Notes: generated by a model from the sequence alone, not told the origin. DNA of 64,000 bases from Okapia johnstoni (GCA_024291935.2 CM044306.1:25317501-25381500), one strand, 5' to 3'. Shown: positions 1 to 12,212, counted from the first letter of the stretch. Made by a program: numbers and translations.

Positions 1-1001
1 TTGCAACCTGTTTCTTTTACTCAACAATATGTCCTAGGTTTTTCTGGTTTGTTCTGCCATAAGGTGATAGCGTAATATAGTACAGTAATAGCTGTAAGCC
101 AGGCATGGTGCAAGAATTTTATCTGCATTAATTCATTTAAGCACCACAACAACCCAGTGAGATAAATTTTGTTATTATCATGCCCACTTTACAGTAGACA
201 GGCTCAAATTGACTGCCCCAGGTCACATCACTAGGAGGTGATAGGCAAGCTGAGTTCACTGAGGCTCCAAAACAGATACTTATATACGTAATACATGAAT
301 ATATTCTAAATGTAAAATGGTAATAATAATAAATGTAAGCATTACCATAGTATACTATACTATGGTATAGTGACTCCAAATGCAGGGGGCCACTATACTA
401 TACTATAGTGACTATACTATGACTATACTTTACACTTCTACAGAGGTTTGATACGTGTATCAGATAAGTTTAGGTTCAACTGCACATGACAGAAAATCAA
501 AATAACATAAGCTTAAGCTTGTCTTCTTCTTCCACATAGAAGACGTCTGGACAAAGCATTTCAGGGCTAGCCTAGTGGACCCATGGTTGTTGGTCATGAA
601 GAACTCAGGCTTCTAACTCTATGAACTGTATCCTCGTTTCATAGCATCCATTCCTAAGGTCTCCACGTGGTCTAGTGTGGTCCCTGGAACTCCACCCATC
701 ATGTCTGCATTCCAGGTAGTAAGCATGTTGCTGCTTCCTCACCATTCCCAATAACAGAAGGGTTTTGTTAATTTAAAAAAAAGGGGGGGTGATGGTAAAA
801 ATAGATATTAAGAGGCAATCAGAAAACAACTTTCCAAATCCTATTCTATTTACATATGTATGTACATATATACAAATACAGTTTAAAAAATAGTCTAATG
901 TGTCATAATGGTATCTTGTTTCAATTTACATTTTAAAGTTTTCCAGCCAGATCGAATGTTCTCCATTCAGTATTTGTTTTTAAACAAATATTTTCGCTAT
1001 A
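1..1001. other. Intergenic, no gene; TATAC-rich inverted repeat
   Basis: AT-rich, with no coding resemblance. Repeated TATAC/TATAG units at about 340-432 form an imperfect inverted repeat. Confidence 0.5.
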
Positions 1002-1098
1002 CTAGGTCTTAGTTGTGGCATGTGACCAGGGATCAAACTTGAGGCCCCCTGAATTTGGAGTGCAGAGTCTTAGTCACTGGACCACCAGAGAAGTCCCT
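1002..1098 (-). repeat. Partial CHR-type SINE, antisense
   Basis: Reads on the minus strand as the tRNA-derived CHR SINE head (..GGACTTCTCTGGTGGTCCAGTG..) with B-box-like GTTTGATCCCTGG. Truncated. Confidence 0.65.
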
Positions 1099-1582
1099 CC
1101 ATTTAATATTTGTTCACTAACTATTGTGTTCTGTGCACTTTTAAGCTCTTTGCTTATTTCTATTTAGCCAATTGCTTCTTTAGCCTTGATGATTTCCTGA
1201 TCAAGTTGAATGAAATGTTTACATAGATAAATAATTACAAGTATATTAACCCTTTGTCGTATTTGCTGCAAGTATTGCTTCCAGCATGTTGTCCTTTTTA
1301 TCTTTCATAGATTTTACTTTTTGGAAAGTGAGTTTTCTAGAAATTTCAAATATCTATATATTGAGTCTATCTTCTGCCCTGCAACTTTTTCTGTTAGTTC
1401 CAAGCTCCAGAGATATGGTCAACTTTCAAGTTGGCTTTCTCCTCCCAGAAGAGCCATCTAATGTTGATGGCATGTCCTCCTGGGACCAAATCTCCACTGT
1501 GCTGCTCCTTACCTGTAAGACTTCTCTCAACTGAGATTGATTTTCTTGACTGTTAAATGAAGGGATTGGACCAGCCCCAGGC

Positions 1583-1745
1583 TGTCAAACCTGGCTCTGC
1601 ATCAGAAATACCAGAGGCTCCATGCACATTTCTAGGCTTCCCTAAGATCTGTAGAATCCAAATCTCTGTATCCATGGATCTGTATTTTTAAACACTCTTC
1701 AGTGAACCTGATGCCCAGACATATTTCAGAAGCTCTGGACCAGCC
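1583..1745 (+). mobile_element. MER5-like hAT DNA transposon relic
   Basis: Contains the degraded MER5 pattern: CTGTCAAACCTGGCTCTGCATCAGAA, a central CAAATCTCTG, then GATCTGTATTTTTAAA and CTGATGCCCAG. Non-autonomous and non-coding. Confidence 0.5.
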
Positions 1746-3130
1746 AGTGTCGGAGGTTGCTCCCTGTGCTGGGCTCTCTGAGTACTAAGTGAGAGGAGGC
1801 AACAGTCCTTGGCCACTGTGTCTGTTGAAACCAGTTGGCCCTGCCCCTTCTTGGGTCACAGCCCCCATTTCACATCCAGCCTGAGCAGCAGCCCCTTCTT
1901 CCTACTTCCTCCGGGGTGGGGGTAAGATTGGGTGGTAGTCAGGCTCCTGGGCTATGGCCTGAGAGGCTGCCACAGCAATGCCTCTGTGAGGGGCCAGTAT
2001 CATTACCAGCTGGTGGCCTTAGTTAAGTCACTCACTCTGTGAGCTTCCATTTCCTCACCTCAGCAAGCAGTGATCACACCTTAGTCAAGGTTTTAATAGG
2101 GTTGGAGATGATGGATGGATGGATGGATGGAAAGAGCCTAGTGCAGTTCCTGGCACAAAATGCACATTTGCCAAATGTAGTTATTACTATTAGGGTTTTC
2201 ATTGTGATTTACAGGGCCTTGGGCATGCTAGCCCTAGGGAAAGAGGTTCCAAGCAAGAATTCCTGATTCCTGACAAGACAGAAGGAACGCCTGCCATTTC
2301 TTTGTGATGCTGAAACTTGTCAGTAGGTAGCCCTGACAAGTAGGAAAATCTGCCCCCCACCCCAGCCCAGTGTAGAACTTGCTACCTTTCAGGTGGATGT
2401 GGGCCACAGGGCAAACTGACAGCCTCCAGGCAGTGTCACCCAACCAGAAGGAAGGTCCCTCATTAGGTGACTCCTCAGACCAGTGCTCCTTGCCCTCCCC
2501 CAGCAGGTCAGTCAGGAATGGCCCCATTCCTCAGGAAGCTACCTATGCAAGTGGGGCTGCCCCTACTTGCCTCCCAGACTCTGACACCTGGGAGACACTT
2601 CACCAGAGCATACCTTTCCTTTGCCCCTACCTCTGGATTAGGTCTCTCCTGGTGCCCATTGCTCACCCCTCTAAGACCTTGGGTCTCCTTACCTCCATTC
2701 CCGCTGTCCCTGACTCAGCATGGGATTTCCCCCTGCCCTTGAACCTGACCAACTTACACAGGCCTCACTTTCTTGGCTGACCTTTCTTACTTTGATTAGG
2801 ACCAAAGTGAGGGGCAAGATCCCCTGTCTGAGGCCTTGGAAGCCCTGATGGAAGGCAAAGTAGGCAGTGCCTGGGCTCACAGAGGCTGCTTTACAGCACT
2901 GGGGAAGCTGCCATGGACATGCCCCCGCCTGAGGACCCCCCCCCCACTTACCCTTCAGATTAATTCATGAACAATAAAAGATGAACAATGAAAACTGTCA
3001 GCCTGGCTAGCCTAATCTTGAACAAGTCTGATGGTCCAAGAATAATTTAAGGATCCTCTTCCTCAAACTCAGATTGAGCAGAGGAGCGGTGAGGTCTTCC
3101 CGCCTGGGGATCTGGAGCATGAATGCGTGT
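1746..3130. other. Intergenic, nothing recognised
   Basis: No gene or clear repeat apart from a short (GGAT)n run at about 2108-2131. The overlapping open frames on both strands at 2234-2880 show no family resemblance or splice context. Confidence 0.5.
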
Positions 3131-3245
3131 GTTCAGCTCTGCCGCCTGTTAGCTGCTTGATCTCAGGCAAGGTGCTTCCCTCTTCTGTACCCTAATTTCT
3201 TCATCTGTAAAATGGGGGTGCTAATGATACCCTGTACCTCAGTTG
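3130..3245 (+). repeat. MIR SINE relic
   Basis: Carries the MIR core pattern: TTAGCTGCTTGATCTCAGGCAAG, then TTCTTCATCTGTAAAATGGGG. Confidence 0.65.
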
Positions 3246-3367
3246 GTTTTTGTAAACTTTCAAGAAGTTAGGAACACATAGCTCAAACAACCAAAGAAGA
3301 TATAAATTGGATTTCATCAAAATTTTAAAAATTTGTGTGTCAAAGGACACAATCAAGAAAGTAAAAA

Positions 3368-3566
3368 GGGACTTCCCTGGTGGTCCAGTGGCTAAGGCTC
3401 TGAGCTCCCAAAGCAAGGAGCCTGGGTTTGATCCCTGGTCACGGAACTAGATCCCACATGCTACAACTAAGAGTTGGAATGCCACAACTGAAGATCCCAC
3501 GTGCCATGATCAAGACCAAAGATCCTGTGTGCCGCGACTAAGACTTAATAAATAAACATAAATTTT
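3368..3566 (+). repeat. CHR SINE inserted in L1, with target duplication
   Basis: Starts GGGACTTCCCTGGTGGTCCA, has the B-box-like GTTTGATCCCTGG, and ends TTAATAAATAAAC. AGAAAGTAAAAA before it and AGAAAGTGAAAAG after it look like a slightly diverged target-site duplication. Confidence 0.8.
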
Positions 3567-3706
3567 AAAAAGAAAGTGAAAAGAAAACCTACAGAATGGG
3601 AGAAAATATCTGCAAATCATATATCTGAAAAGGGTCTAATATTCAGAATATATCAAGAAGTCCTACAACTCAACAACCAAAAGACAACCCAAAAAAGTGG
3701 ACAGAG

Positions 3707-3889
3707 GGGACTTCCCTGGTTGTCTAGTGGTTACGATTCCACCCTCCAATGCAGGGGACACAGGATCGATCCCTGGTCAGAGAACTAAGATTCCCACGTG
3801 TCATGGGGCAACTGACCCCCTGGAGCCCAACTGACCCTGCTGAGCAACTAGAGAAAGCCTACATGCTGCCATAAAGAAACAGCATAGCC
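3707..3889 (+). repeat. Second CHR SINE inserted in the same L1
   Basis: Begins GGGACTTCCCTGGTTGTCTA with B-box-like GATCGATCCCTGG. The L1 sequence resumes at about 3899. Confidence 0.75.
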
Positions 3890-4929
3890 TATTCCCCCCC
3901 AAAATGGGCAAAGGATGTAAATAGACATTTCTCCAAAGGAGATAAACAAATGGACAACAAGCACATTAAAAGCTGCTCAACGCTATCAGCAATTAAAGAT
4001 ATACAAATCAAAACCATAATGAGATACCACTTGACATTCGCTAAAGTAGTTAAAATTTTAGAAAAGGAAAATGTTGGCAAGTACATGGAAAAACTAGAAC
4101 CCTCACACACTGCTGGTGGGAATGCAAAATCGTGCAGCTGCTGTGAAAAACAGTCTGGCAGTTACTCAGAAAGTTAAATATAGAGTTACTATGTGACCCA
4201 ACAATTCCACTTCAAGGTATATATCCCAGAGAGTTGAAAACATATATCCACACAAAAACACATACACAAATAAATGTTCATAGCAGTGTTATTCACAATA
4301 GCCACAAAGTGGAAATAACTCAAATGTTCATCAGCTGATAAATGGATCAATAAAGCTTGGTATATTACTACAGTGAAATGTTATTCACCAATGAAAAGAG
4401 ATGAAATACTGACATGTGCTATGTGGATTTAACCTTGAAAATATGCTGTGTGAAAGAAGCCAGGCACAAAAGGCCACATATTGTATGATTTCCTGTATGT
4501 AAAATGTCCAGAATAGGCAAATCCATAGAGACAGAAAATAGATGAGTGTTTCCTGGGGGCTGAAGGCAGGAGAGTGGAGAGTGACTGCTGATGGATACAG
4601 GGTTTTTTTGGTTTGATGGAAACATTCTGGAACTAGATCGTGATGATGGTGGCACAATCTTGTGAATATAGTAAAAACCACTGAATTGTACACTTCAAAT
4701 GGTGAATTTTATGTAAAATTTTATGTGAATTATAGCTCAATCTTAAAAAAACAAGTCAGTACACATAAAGTATTATACTGAGAAAGCTTAGAAGACTTTG
4801 ATAACATGGGAGGGCTGAGCTCACTTGGTAACCACAGACACTTTCATTGAATGTGAAGGAACATTGAAAAAAGGTCGGAGAATCAGATTTAAACAGTGTT
4901 TAGATGACTTTGTCTATATTAACTTCCTA

Positions 4930-6935
4930 TTGCTGCTATTCAGTCACTAAATCGTGTCTGATTCTTTGCAGCCCCATGAACAGCAGCCCAGCTTCCCTAC
5001 CTCCCAGAACTTTCTTAAACTCATGTCCACTGAGTTGGTGATGCCATCCAACCATCTCATCCTCTGATGCCTCCTTTTCCTCCTGCACTCAATCTTTCCC
5101 AGCATCAGGGTCTTTTCCAGTGAGTCAGCTCTTTGCATCAGGTGGCCAAAGTATTGGAGCTTTAGTTTCAGCATCAGTCCTTCTAATGAATATTCAGGGT
5201 TGATTTCCTTTAGGATTGACTGGTTTGATCTCCTTGCAGTCCAAGGGACTCTTAAGAGTCTTCTCCAACACCACAGTTTGAAAGTATCAATTCTTCTGCA
5301 CTCAGCCTTCTTTACAGTCCAACTCTCACATCCATACAAGACTACTGGAAAAACCATAGCTTTGACTGCTGCTGCTGCTGCTAAGTCGCTTCAGTCGTGT
5401 CCAACTCTGTGCGACCCCGTAGATGGCGGCCCACCAGGCTCCCCCGTCCCTGGGATTCTCCAGGCAAGAACACTGGAGTGGGTTGCCATTTCCTTCTCCA
5501 ATGCATAAAAGTGAAAAGTGAAAGTGAAGTCACTCAGTCGTGTCTGACTCTTAGTGACCCCATGGACTGCAGCCTACCAGGCTCCTCCATCCATGGGATT
5601 TTCCAGGCAAGAGTATGGGAGTGGGTTGCCATTGCCTTCTCCAATAGCTTTAACTAGACAGACCTTTGTCAGCAAAGTGATGTCTCTGCTTTTTAATACG
5701 CTGTCTAGGTTTTATCATAGCTTTTCTTCCAAGGAGCAAGTGTCTTTTAATTTCATGACTGCAGTCACCATCTACAGTGATTTTGGAGCCCAAGAAACTA
5801 AAATCTGCCACTGTTTCCCCATCTATTTGCCAAGAAGTAATGGACCAGATGCCATGATCTTAGTTTTTTGAATGTTGAGTTTTAAGCCAGCTTTTTCACT
5901 CTCCTCTTTCACCTTCATCAAAAGGCTCTTTAGTTCCTCTTCACTTTCTGCCATTAGGGTGGTATTATCTGCGTATCTGAGGTTGTTGATATTTGTTTCA
6001 GCAATCCTGATTTCAGCTTGTGCTCCATCCAGTCCAGCATTTTGTATGATGTACTCTACATAGAAGCTCAATAACTAGGGTGACAATATATGGCCTTGAC
6101 ATACTCCTTTCCCAATTTTGAACCAGTCTGTGGTCCCATGTCCAGTTCCGTTGCTTCTTGATAGGCGTACAGGTCTTTGAGGAGGCAGGTAAGGTGGTCT
6201 CACATTCCCATCTCTTGAAAAATTTTCCAGGGTTTGTTGTGATCCACACAGTCAAAGGCTTTAGTGTAGTCAATGAAGCAGAAGTAGATGTTTTTCTGAA
6301 ATTCCCTCGCTTTCTCTATGATCCAACAGATGTTAGCAAGTTGATCTCTGGCTCCTCTGCCTTTTCTAATTCTGGCTTGTGTTCATCTGGAAGTTCTCAG
6401 TTCACATTCACATATGGTTGAAGTTTAGCTTGAAGGATTTTGAGCACTACCTTGCTAGCATGTGAAATGGATCACAATTGTACACTAGTTTGAACATTCT
6501 TTGGCATTGCCCTTCTTTGGGATTGGAAAGAAAACTGACCTTTTCGAGTCCTATGGCTACTGCTGAGTTTTCCAAAATCTGCTGACATATTGATGCAGCA
6601 CTTTAACAGCATCATCTTTTAGGATTTGAAATAGCTCAGCTGGAATTCCAGTATCTCCACTAGCTTTGTTTGTAGTGATGCTTCCTAAGGCCCACTTGAC
6701 TTCACACTCCAGGATGTCTGGCTCTAGATGAGTGACCACACTACCGTGGTTATCCAGTTCATTAAGACCTTTTTTGTAGTTTTTCTGTGTATTCTTGCCA
6801 CGTCTTCCCAATCTCTTCTGCCTCTGTTAGGTCCTTGCTGTTTCTGTCCTTTTTGTGCCCATTTTTGCATGAAATATTCCCTTCGTATCTCCAATTTTCT
6901 GAAGAGATCTCTAGTCTGTCCCATTCTATTTTTTT
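4930..6935 (-). mobile_element. BovB (RTE) LINE, antisense, decayed ORF2
   Basis: The minus strand encodes broken pieces of the BovB reverse transcriptase region: YGCESWTVKKAECRRID and [19 protein letters not shown] (5357-4947), LRYADNTTLMAESEEELKSL (6071-5823), and [20 protein letters not shown] (6811-6557). There are frameshifts between fragments. The palm YADD motif reads YADN here. Interrupted by a BOV-A2 SINE at 5368-5643. BovB is the ruminant LINE of horizontal origin. Confidence 0.9.
5368..5643 (-). repeat. BOV-A2 SINE nested in BovB, with target duplication
   Basis: Two BovA units in tandem (GCGACCCCGTAGATGG.. and GTGACCCCATGGACTG..) follow a (CTG)n tract. Flanks ATAGCTTTGACT (5356-5367) and ATAGCTTTAACT (5644-5655) are a target-site duplication, so the SINE landed in an existing BovB. 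Confidence 0.8.
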
Positions 6936-7330
6936 CCTCTGTTAATGCAAATTGATTATCTTATAGTTCTGGAGGTCAGAAGTCTGAAATGGCTAAAATT
7001 AGATGTGAGCAGAGCTGTGTTCCTCTGAGGGCTCTAGGACAGAATCTGTTCTTTGCCTTTTCCAGCTCCAAAAGATGGTGGCCTTCCTTGGCTTGTAGCC
7101 ACGTCACTCTGACCTCTCCTTTCATCTTCACATCTCCTTCTCTGACTCTGACCCTCCTGCCTTGTGATTCCATTGGGCCTATCTGGATAATTCATGAAAA
7201 TCTCCCCATCTCAAAATCCTTACTCACATCTGCAAAGTCCTTTTTGTCTTGTAAGATAACAAATTCACAGCTTTCAGGAAAGATATGTGGACATCTTTGG
7301 GGAGTCATTATCCTGCTTACCACACTAAGA
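6936..7330 (-). mobile_element. Old LTR-like (MaLR/MLT-type) fragment
   Basis: Patterns such as AGTTCTGGAGGTCAGAAGTC, CCTTCCTTGGCTTGTAGCCAC and CTTCACATCTCCTTCTCTG resemble the 3' part of ancient mammalian endogenous retroviral LTRs read in reverse. Non-coding and decayed. The subfamily is uncertain. Confidence 0.45.
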
Positions 7331-8686
7331 GAGAAATTATCTAGTGGATTTGAGTGTTCTGGGCCTTAACTTGAATCCCTTTCATCTGTACCATTTTCCG
7401 GGTACTTACACACTTGCTTTTTCTCTTGCATTGATCCTGGGAAGTTGATGAAGGCATTACTGAACCCCTTCTGTTAGACAGTAGATGAGACTCAGAGGGG
7501 ATGCATAGTGCCTTGGTCACACAGTTAGAAAGGAACTCGGGACTGTTAATTCAGCATTCTCTCACATCATCTGCCGCCACTCCAGTTCTAGGCCATGTGC
7601 CACTGGAATGGTGCCCTCACTGATGGAATGGGGGCAATTCCACAACTACCCCCACAATCTAGAGGAAGAAGGCCCCAAGATGAGTCAGTTCCCTGGGCCC
7701 AGATCCTGCCCTCAGCAAGCAGCCTTCTCCTGATTGGACAGGGAGAAAGGAGGGGAGCTCAGACAGAGAACCTTCCTTTTGGGAGAGAGCCTTGGTCCAG
7801 AGCCCAGAACTTGATATCCATCCATCTTGGATACACCCTCAACAGCAGTCCAGGCAGATGGTCCCAGGGTTTTTGCCCTGGGATTTCCACACCAGGAGGG
7901 AGCTCTGGTTCTTAGGCACATTGTGCTGCAAACCTCCCAGGGATGTGTCATTGTGGTTTACAGTTTTCCTTTGAGTGCTGCTGCCCTAGAGAAGCCATGT
8001 TCTCTTCCAGCCCCACTGGTACTGGAAGGCAGCTACCATGAACCCACTGATGTTTCCCCAGGCTTTCCCTACCCCTATCCTCTGTTGATATACCAGACAC
8101 CACTCCAGGAACTGGGATACATCCCTGAATCTGCGAGGTGAAGTTGCTGCTCCCTTGGACCTCATACTTTAGTGGGAGCAGACAGAGACTGTACAGAAGT
8201 TGGGATAAGGATTCTAGGGGCAAAATGGGGTGAGACATTAGAGCATGAGACTGTGAGATCCATACTGTGAGACTGGCACTGTCCCTCCCTAAAGGGGAGA
8301 GGGACAGCCTAGGATGGAGCAATGTTGAGATGTAAACCCATGTTTTACTCTAAATTCCTATTCTATGTGGCCTGGAAAACATTTGCCCCTGTGTCCTTCC
8401 CCAGGAGGGAGGAAGAGCAGTTTGAGCCTGAAGGTGGTACCCAGAGTCTAAGCATCATTCCTGAGGTTGAAGTCAGTTCATTCTGGGAAGTGTCCAGCTA
8501 TGGCCTAACTTCAGGGCCAAAGAGTATTTAATATTCCTGCTGCGTGTTATCTGAGCAAGTTTCTATTAAGTAGGGGAGTGGTGTAATATGTCATTTAAGC
8601 GGTCAGCCAGATTTCAAGGAGAATAAGGCTGATGTGGAGAGTGAGCCAGGTGTGTGAGGGGATGGCCAGATGTAAGGAGGAGGGCA
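7331..8686. other. Intergenic, nothing recognised
   Basis: Single-copy-looking sequence without exon structure or known repeats. The short open frames on both strands lack resemblance to any family. Confidence 0.45.
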
Positions 8687-8697
8687 ATGCAGATGAT

Positions 8698-8891
8698 GGG
8701 CTTCCCGTGTGGCTCAGTGGTAAAGAATCTGCCTGCCAAGCAGGAGATGCGGGTTCGATCCCTGGGTTGGGAAGATCTCTCTCCAATCTTCTCACCTGGG
8801 AAATCCCATGGTCAGAGGAGTCTGGCAGGCTACAGCCCATGGGGTCGCAAAAAGTCAGATACAACTTAGCAACTAAATAACAACAACAACC
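8698..8891 (+). repeat. Bov-tA SINE with perfect target duplication
   Basis: tRNA-like head with A-box-like TGGCTCAGTGG and B box GGTTCGATCCC, then the BovA body, then an AACAAC tail. ATGCAGATGAT flanks it at 8687-8697 and 8892-8902. Confidence 0.9.
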
Positions 8892-8902
8892 ATGCAGATG
8901 AT

Positions 8903-9639
8903 AAGGGAAAGGGTCAGGCGTATGTGCGGAAGTTAAGACAAGTGTTAGGATGGACTAGTAGGAAGGAGCCAGACCTGAAGGGGTTGAGCTAGATGCGAGG
9001 GGCTTCGGACAGACCCGTGAAGCCTCAGGCTTTGGGGGGTGGTCCCTAGAAAGGGATGATGCAACCTGTGGAGGAAACACACTATTATTTAGGAAGGCTG
9101 TTTATCCTCTGCAAAGAGTAGCTGAGGACAGGCCTGGTACCTGGCTTCAAGGAAATAAACAGATGTGATGTGATAATTGATGTCATATCCTCTATCGACC
9201 CAGCCACCGCATCCTCCCCAGGCTTGAGGAGGTTGCTCAGAGTTGCCATGCTAGGATGAGACCACAGTGGCTAAATGACAGTGTCCCCTGAAGAGTGCTT
9301 TATCCCCTCGGGATTGGGTCCTGCTGTGTCTTCCCGTGGAATGCCTGCCCCCAACCTGCCTTTTGAACTCTTCTTTAGCAGCCTGCCTCAAACGCTACTC
9401 CCCTAAGAAGGCTCTCCTAACATTTATATCCTGCCTTTCCCAAGTTGTGATTAATCCTTAGCCCATGAGTACATACATTAGAGTTGGAAACCCACTTTCA
9501 GATGACCCAACTCTGTTTCTAAGGCGCCCTGAACTCAGCCTACCCCACTCCAGGGCCATGTGAATGAACTTTAGAGAATCTGTCTAGAACTGAGTGCAAA
9601 AATCATGTGCAAAACCAAGGGTGCAGATGAATGAATAAA
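8903..9639. other. Intergenic, nothing recognised
   Basis: No coding signal or confident repeat. Confidence 0.4.
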
Positions 9640-10027
9640 CAACATGTGGTATATCTATACAATGAAATATTATCCAGCCACAAAAGGAAATGAAATGCCA
9701 CAACATTGATGGAACTTTAAAAACATTATACCTAGTAAAAATAGGCAGACAGGAAAGACCAAATATTGTACCATTCTATTAATAGGAAATATCTAGAATA
9801 GGCAAATAAAAAAAACAGAAAGTAAATCAGTGGTTGCCAGTGGGTGGGGAATGGGGAGGAATGGAAACTGACTGGATACAGAGTTTCTTTGGGGATGAGG
9901 GAAAAGTTCTGGAACTATAAAATGGTGATGATTGCACGACATTGTTAATATACTAAGTGCCACTGAACTGTGTTCATTAACATGGTGAATTTTATATACA
10001 TGTATTTTACCACAATTTAAAAAAATC
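9640..10027 (+). mobile_element. L1 LINE 3' UTR relic
   Basis: Same pattern as the L1 at 4380-4750: ATGAAATATTATCCAGCCAC, CAGTGGTTGCCAGTGGGTGG, GTTCTGGAACTATAAAATGG, GTGAATTTTATATACATG and an A-rich end. Confidence 0.8.
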
Positions 10028-11060
10028 AAATGTACATTTCTTGGAGAGAAGGTTCCCAACTTTGATCAGATTCTTTAAAGTTTAAGCATCTCAGGTCTGG
10101 CCTGATAATTTCATGATGAGGATGGTGATATGCAGGCACAGAGAGGGGAGGCACCTGCCCAGTGTCACTCATGGGCTGGGGGCAGAGCCCTGCCAGGTTG
10201 TGTACCTGCCTGACCATGTCCCTTCTTCTCCTGTCCTTCAATCTACACTGTACTCTCCCTGAACAGCTCCCAGGCCTCTGTCCCACTCCCAGCCAGGCTA
10301 CCCACAAGCTGTGTAACTTCCCAAAGTTCCAAGACCTTCCAGAAGCTGAGCACATGGATCAGTTTCACAAGTGCTGTGTCATGGACCCTGAGCTCCTAAG
10401 AACAAGAGATGTGTACTTTCCTTCATATCTCAGAGTTCCAGTGGTGCCCATGGATGTGAGCTCGTCCTATCTCCCTCCAAGAAAGAGCTTGCCGTTCTCC
10501 TGCAAGGAAGGCAGTTAGCCGACAACCTCTGAATGAACATTCTTTTCTCAGATGTCCACACTGGGTTGGCCAAGACTTTGTCAGATCTGCAACATAGCCT
10601 GAGGCTCTCCCAGCCTGGTCCTGCTTCCTCCCCTACCCTCTTCACAATAAACCTCTTGCACTCTTATCTCCATCTGTGTCTGTTTCCTGGAAGACCCAGA
10701 TGACACAGTTTCCAGCTGGAAGTATCATAAGCATTCAGTAAATGTTCATAAATTAAACTGAACTGGGGACTCCCTGGAGGTTGGAAGAAGGTTGGAAGAA
10801 GGTTGGTCCTCAGAGAACAGGAGAGGAGGGGCTGCCCATGGAGGACGTGTCAATCATAAGCAGAGTAAAGGTCTAGAGGGGCATGGAGAAGAAGTCATGC
10901 CCCTGGAAGAGTCCCAGTAGTGAAGAACACATAGGCAGCCCAGGGAGTAACCAAACCTACTGGCATTCTTCCTAGCTCTTCCTCTGTCTGGGGCAGACTA
11001 CAGCAAAGCTCAGAAACGTCTGAAGAGCCTTAGCCTTGGGAGAACCAGGTTTGAATTGTG
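10028..11060. other. Intergenic, no gene recognised
   Basis: No exons seen. An AATAAA at about 10646 followed by TCTGTTTCCTGGAAGACCC hints at an old LTR-like relic, too weak to name. Confidence 0.35.
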
Positions 11061-11099
11061 CTTCTGGTTGGTCCAGTGATTTTATATTCTCTTCTTTGG

Positions 11100-11420
11100 T
11101 GGATCTCAGTTTTTCCATCTGTAAAATGGATACAGAGAGCATCTCCCCAACCCCAGATGATTTTGAGAGTTGACTGAGACATCCCTACAGTTTATGGAGG
11201 GTACTGTGTAGGGCAGTTTAAATGCATACTGTCAGTTAATCCTTACAGTGACCCTGTATAGGAGGTATTATGACCTCCATCTTACTTGAGAAGACTGTGG
11301 CTCACAGAGGTCAAGGGACTGGCCTAATATCACACAGCTAATAAACAAGGAGAGCTGAGATTGGAATACGGTTCTGTCCTGCTCTAGAGCCCCTTCATTA
11401 TTCCACAGTTTCTGAGCCAC
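11100..11420 (+). repeat. MIR-like relics
   Basis: Contains TTTTTCCATCTGTAAAATGG, then further on AGGTATTATGACCTCCATC and AGAGGTCAAGGGACTGGCC, typical of one or two old MIR elements. Confidence 0.5.
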
Positions 11421-12028
11421 TACTATGTGCTAAACTTTGAGTTAGGATGGGGACAAAGGACAAGCCAGCCCCACTCGCACTGCGTTTATATCCTTACAGA
11501 CAGCGGCCAACCACTTAAACACAGTAATTCCAGAATGCATTATGGGGAAAAAAAAATATACTGGGTGCATTTATAAAACTGAGACAACAGAAAGGGCTAC
11601 TTGAAATTGGGAGTAGGGGTGGGTCAAGGGCAGCATCTCCAGGCGCAGAAACAGTGTCAGAAAGCCCCAAGTCCTCAAATCTGCGTAAAAACTTGACTTG
11701 TCTGGTAAGTGGTGGGCAGGGAAGGCCACCAGGCGCAAGCAGAGGACAGGCAGGGACCACTGGACTACTGAAGTCCACGGGAAGCCATCGGGGGTTTTCA
11801 GCACGGAGCGAAAGAATCATCGATCCCGCTGCGATCCTGCGGCGGAGCCGAGAGACAGCGGGAGCGCGGAGGGAGCCGGGAGGCAGGCCGCGGTGGGCGT
11901 CTGGAGGGTCAGCGGGAAGGGCAGCGGGAAAGGGCGGGGAGGTCGTGGTGCAGTTACCTCCTCCTCCGTTTCCTCCCCCCGCCCCCTCCCGACCTCCCGG
12001 CCTGGCTCTGCCCCGCCCGTCTGGCTAG

Positions 12029-12066
12029 TGACGTCTCGGCGCTCGCCGGCGCCGCCTGTGACGTCA
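12029..12066 (+). promoter_or_regulatory. Pair of cAMP-response elements upstream of MYCBPAP
   Basis: TGACGTCT at 12029-12036 and the full palindrome TGACGTCA at 12059-12066 lie 30 bp apart in the CpG island, just before the ATG at 12141. Full palindromic CREs near start sites bind CREB/CREM/ATF factors. CREM-tau drives many postmeiotic testis genes, which suits the known expression of MYCBPAP. The sites are seen; their use is inferred. Confidence 0.6.
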
Positions 12067-12140
12067 CGGTCCGGGTTGGGGGCGTTCTCGGGGTGGGCAC
12101 ACAAGGAGCTGGCCGGCGGCGGGCGTGTAGGTCCGGCACC

Positions 12141-12183
12141 ATGAAAAAGGTGGCTTCCAAGCAGTCTCCGCCCAAGTTGTTCG
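12141..12183 (+). CDS. MYCBPAP: Alternative first coding exon of MYCBPAP
   Basis: An ATG at 12141 opens a 43-nt exon coding MKKVASKQSPPKLF plus one base, with a donor G|GTGGGT. It ends in phase 1, the same as the 12344 exon, so it can splice in frame to exon 2 at 19392 and would give a 949-aa protein. It lies in the CpG island about 75 bp downstream of a palindromic CRE. A better-looking donor (GG|GTGAGC, 12188) lies 4 nt downstream but would break the frame. This may be an alternative start or 5' UTR of the main transcript. Inferred from phase and position only. Confidence 0.55.
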
Positions 12184-12212
12184 GTGGGTGAGCGCCCTCG
12201 TGCGGGGCGCTG

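Larger units (their letters stand above)
3262..4765 (+). mobile_element. L1 LINE 3' end, interrupted by two CHR SINEs
   Basis: Mammalian L1 (L1M-type) ORF2 end and 3' UTR. Typical stretches are ATAGACATTTCTCCAAAGGA, CACTGCTGGTGGGAATG, TGTTCATAGCAGTGTTATTC and AAACATTCTGGAACTAGAT. 5'-truncated and dead; ends near an A-rich run at about 4744-4751. Confidence 0.85.

Noticed and set aside
4947..5357. 136-codon open frame coding a reverse-transcriptase-like segment
   Set aside because: Part of a decayed BovB element, not a host gene.
8698..8780. tRNA gene-like A and B boxes (also at 25372, 57100-57185, 57518, 57920-58108)
   Set aside because: These are heads of Bov-tA SINEs, shown by the attached BovA bodies and target duplications; none is a free-standing tRNA gene.
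1..11600. Search for the 3' end of RSAD1, the expected upstream neighbour
   Set aside because: No RSAD1-like exon was recognised; the gene probably lies left of the window.
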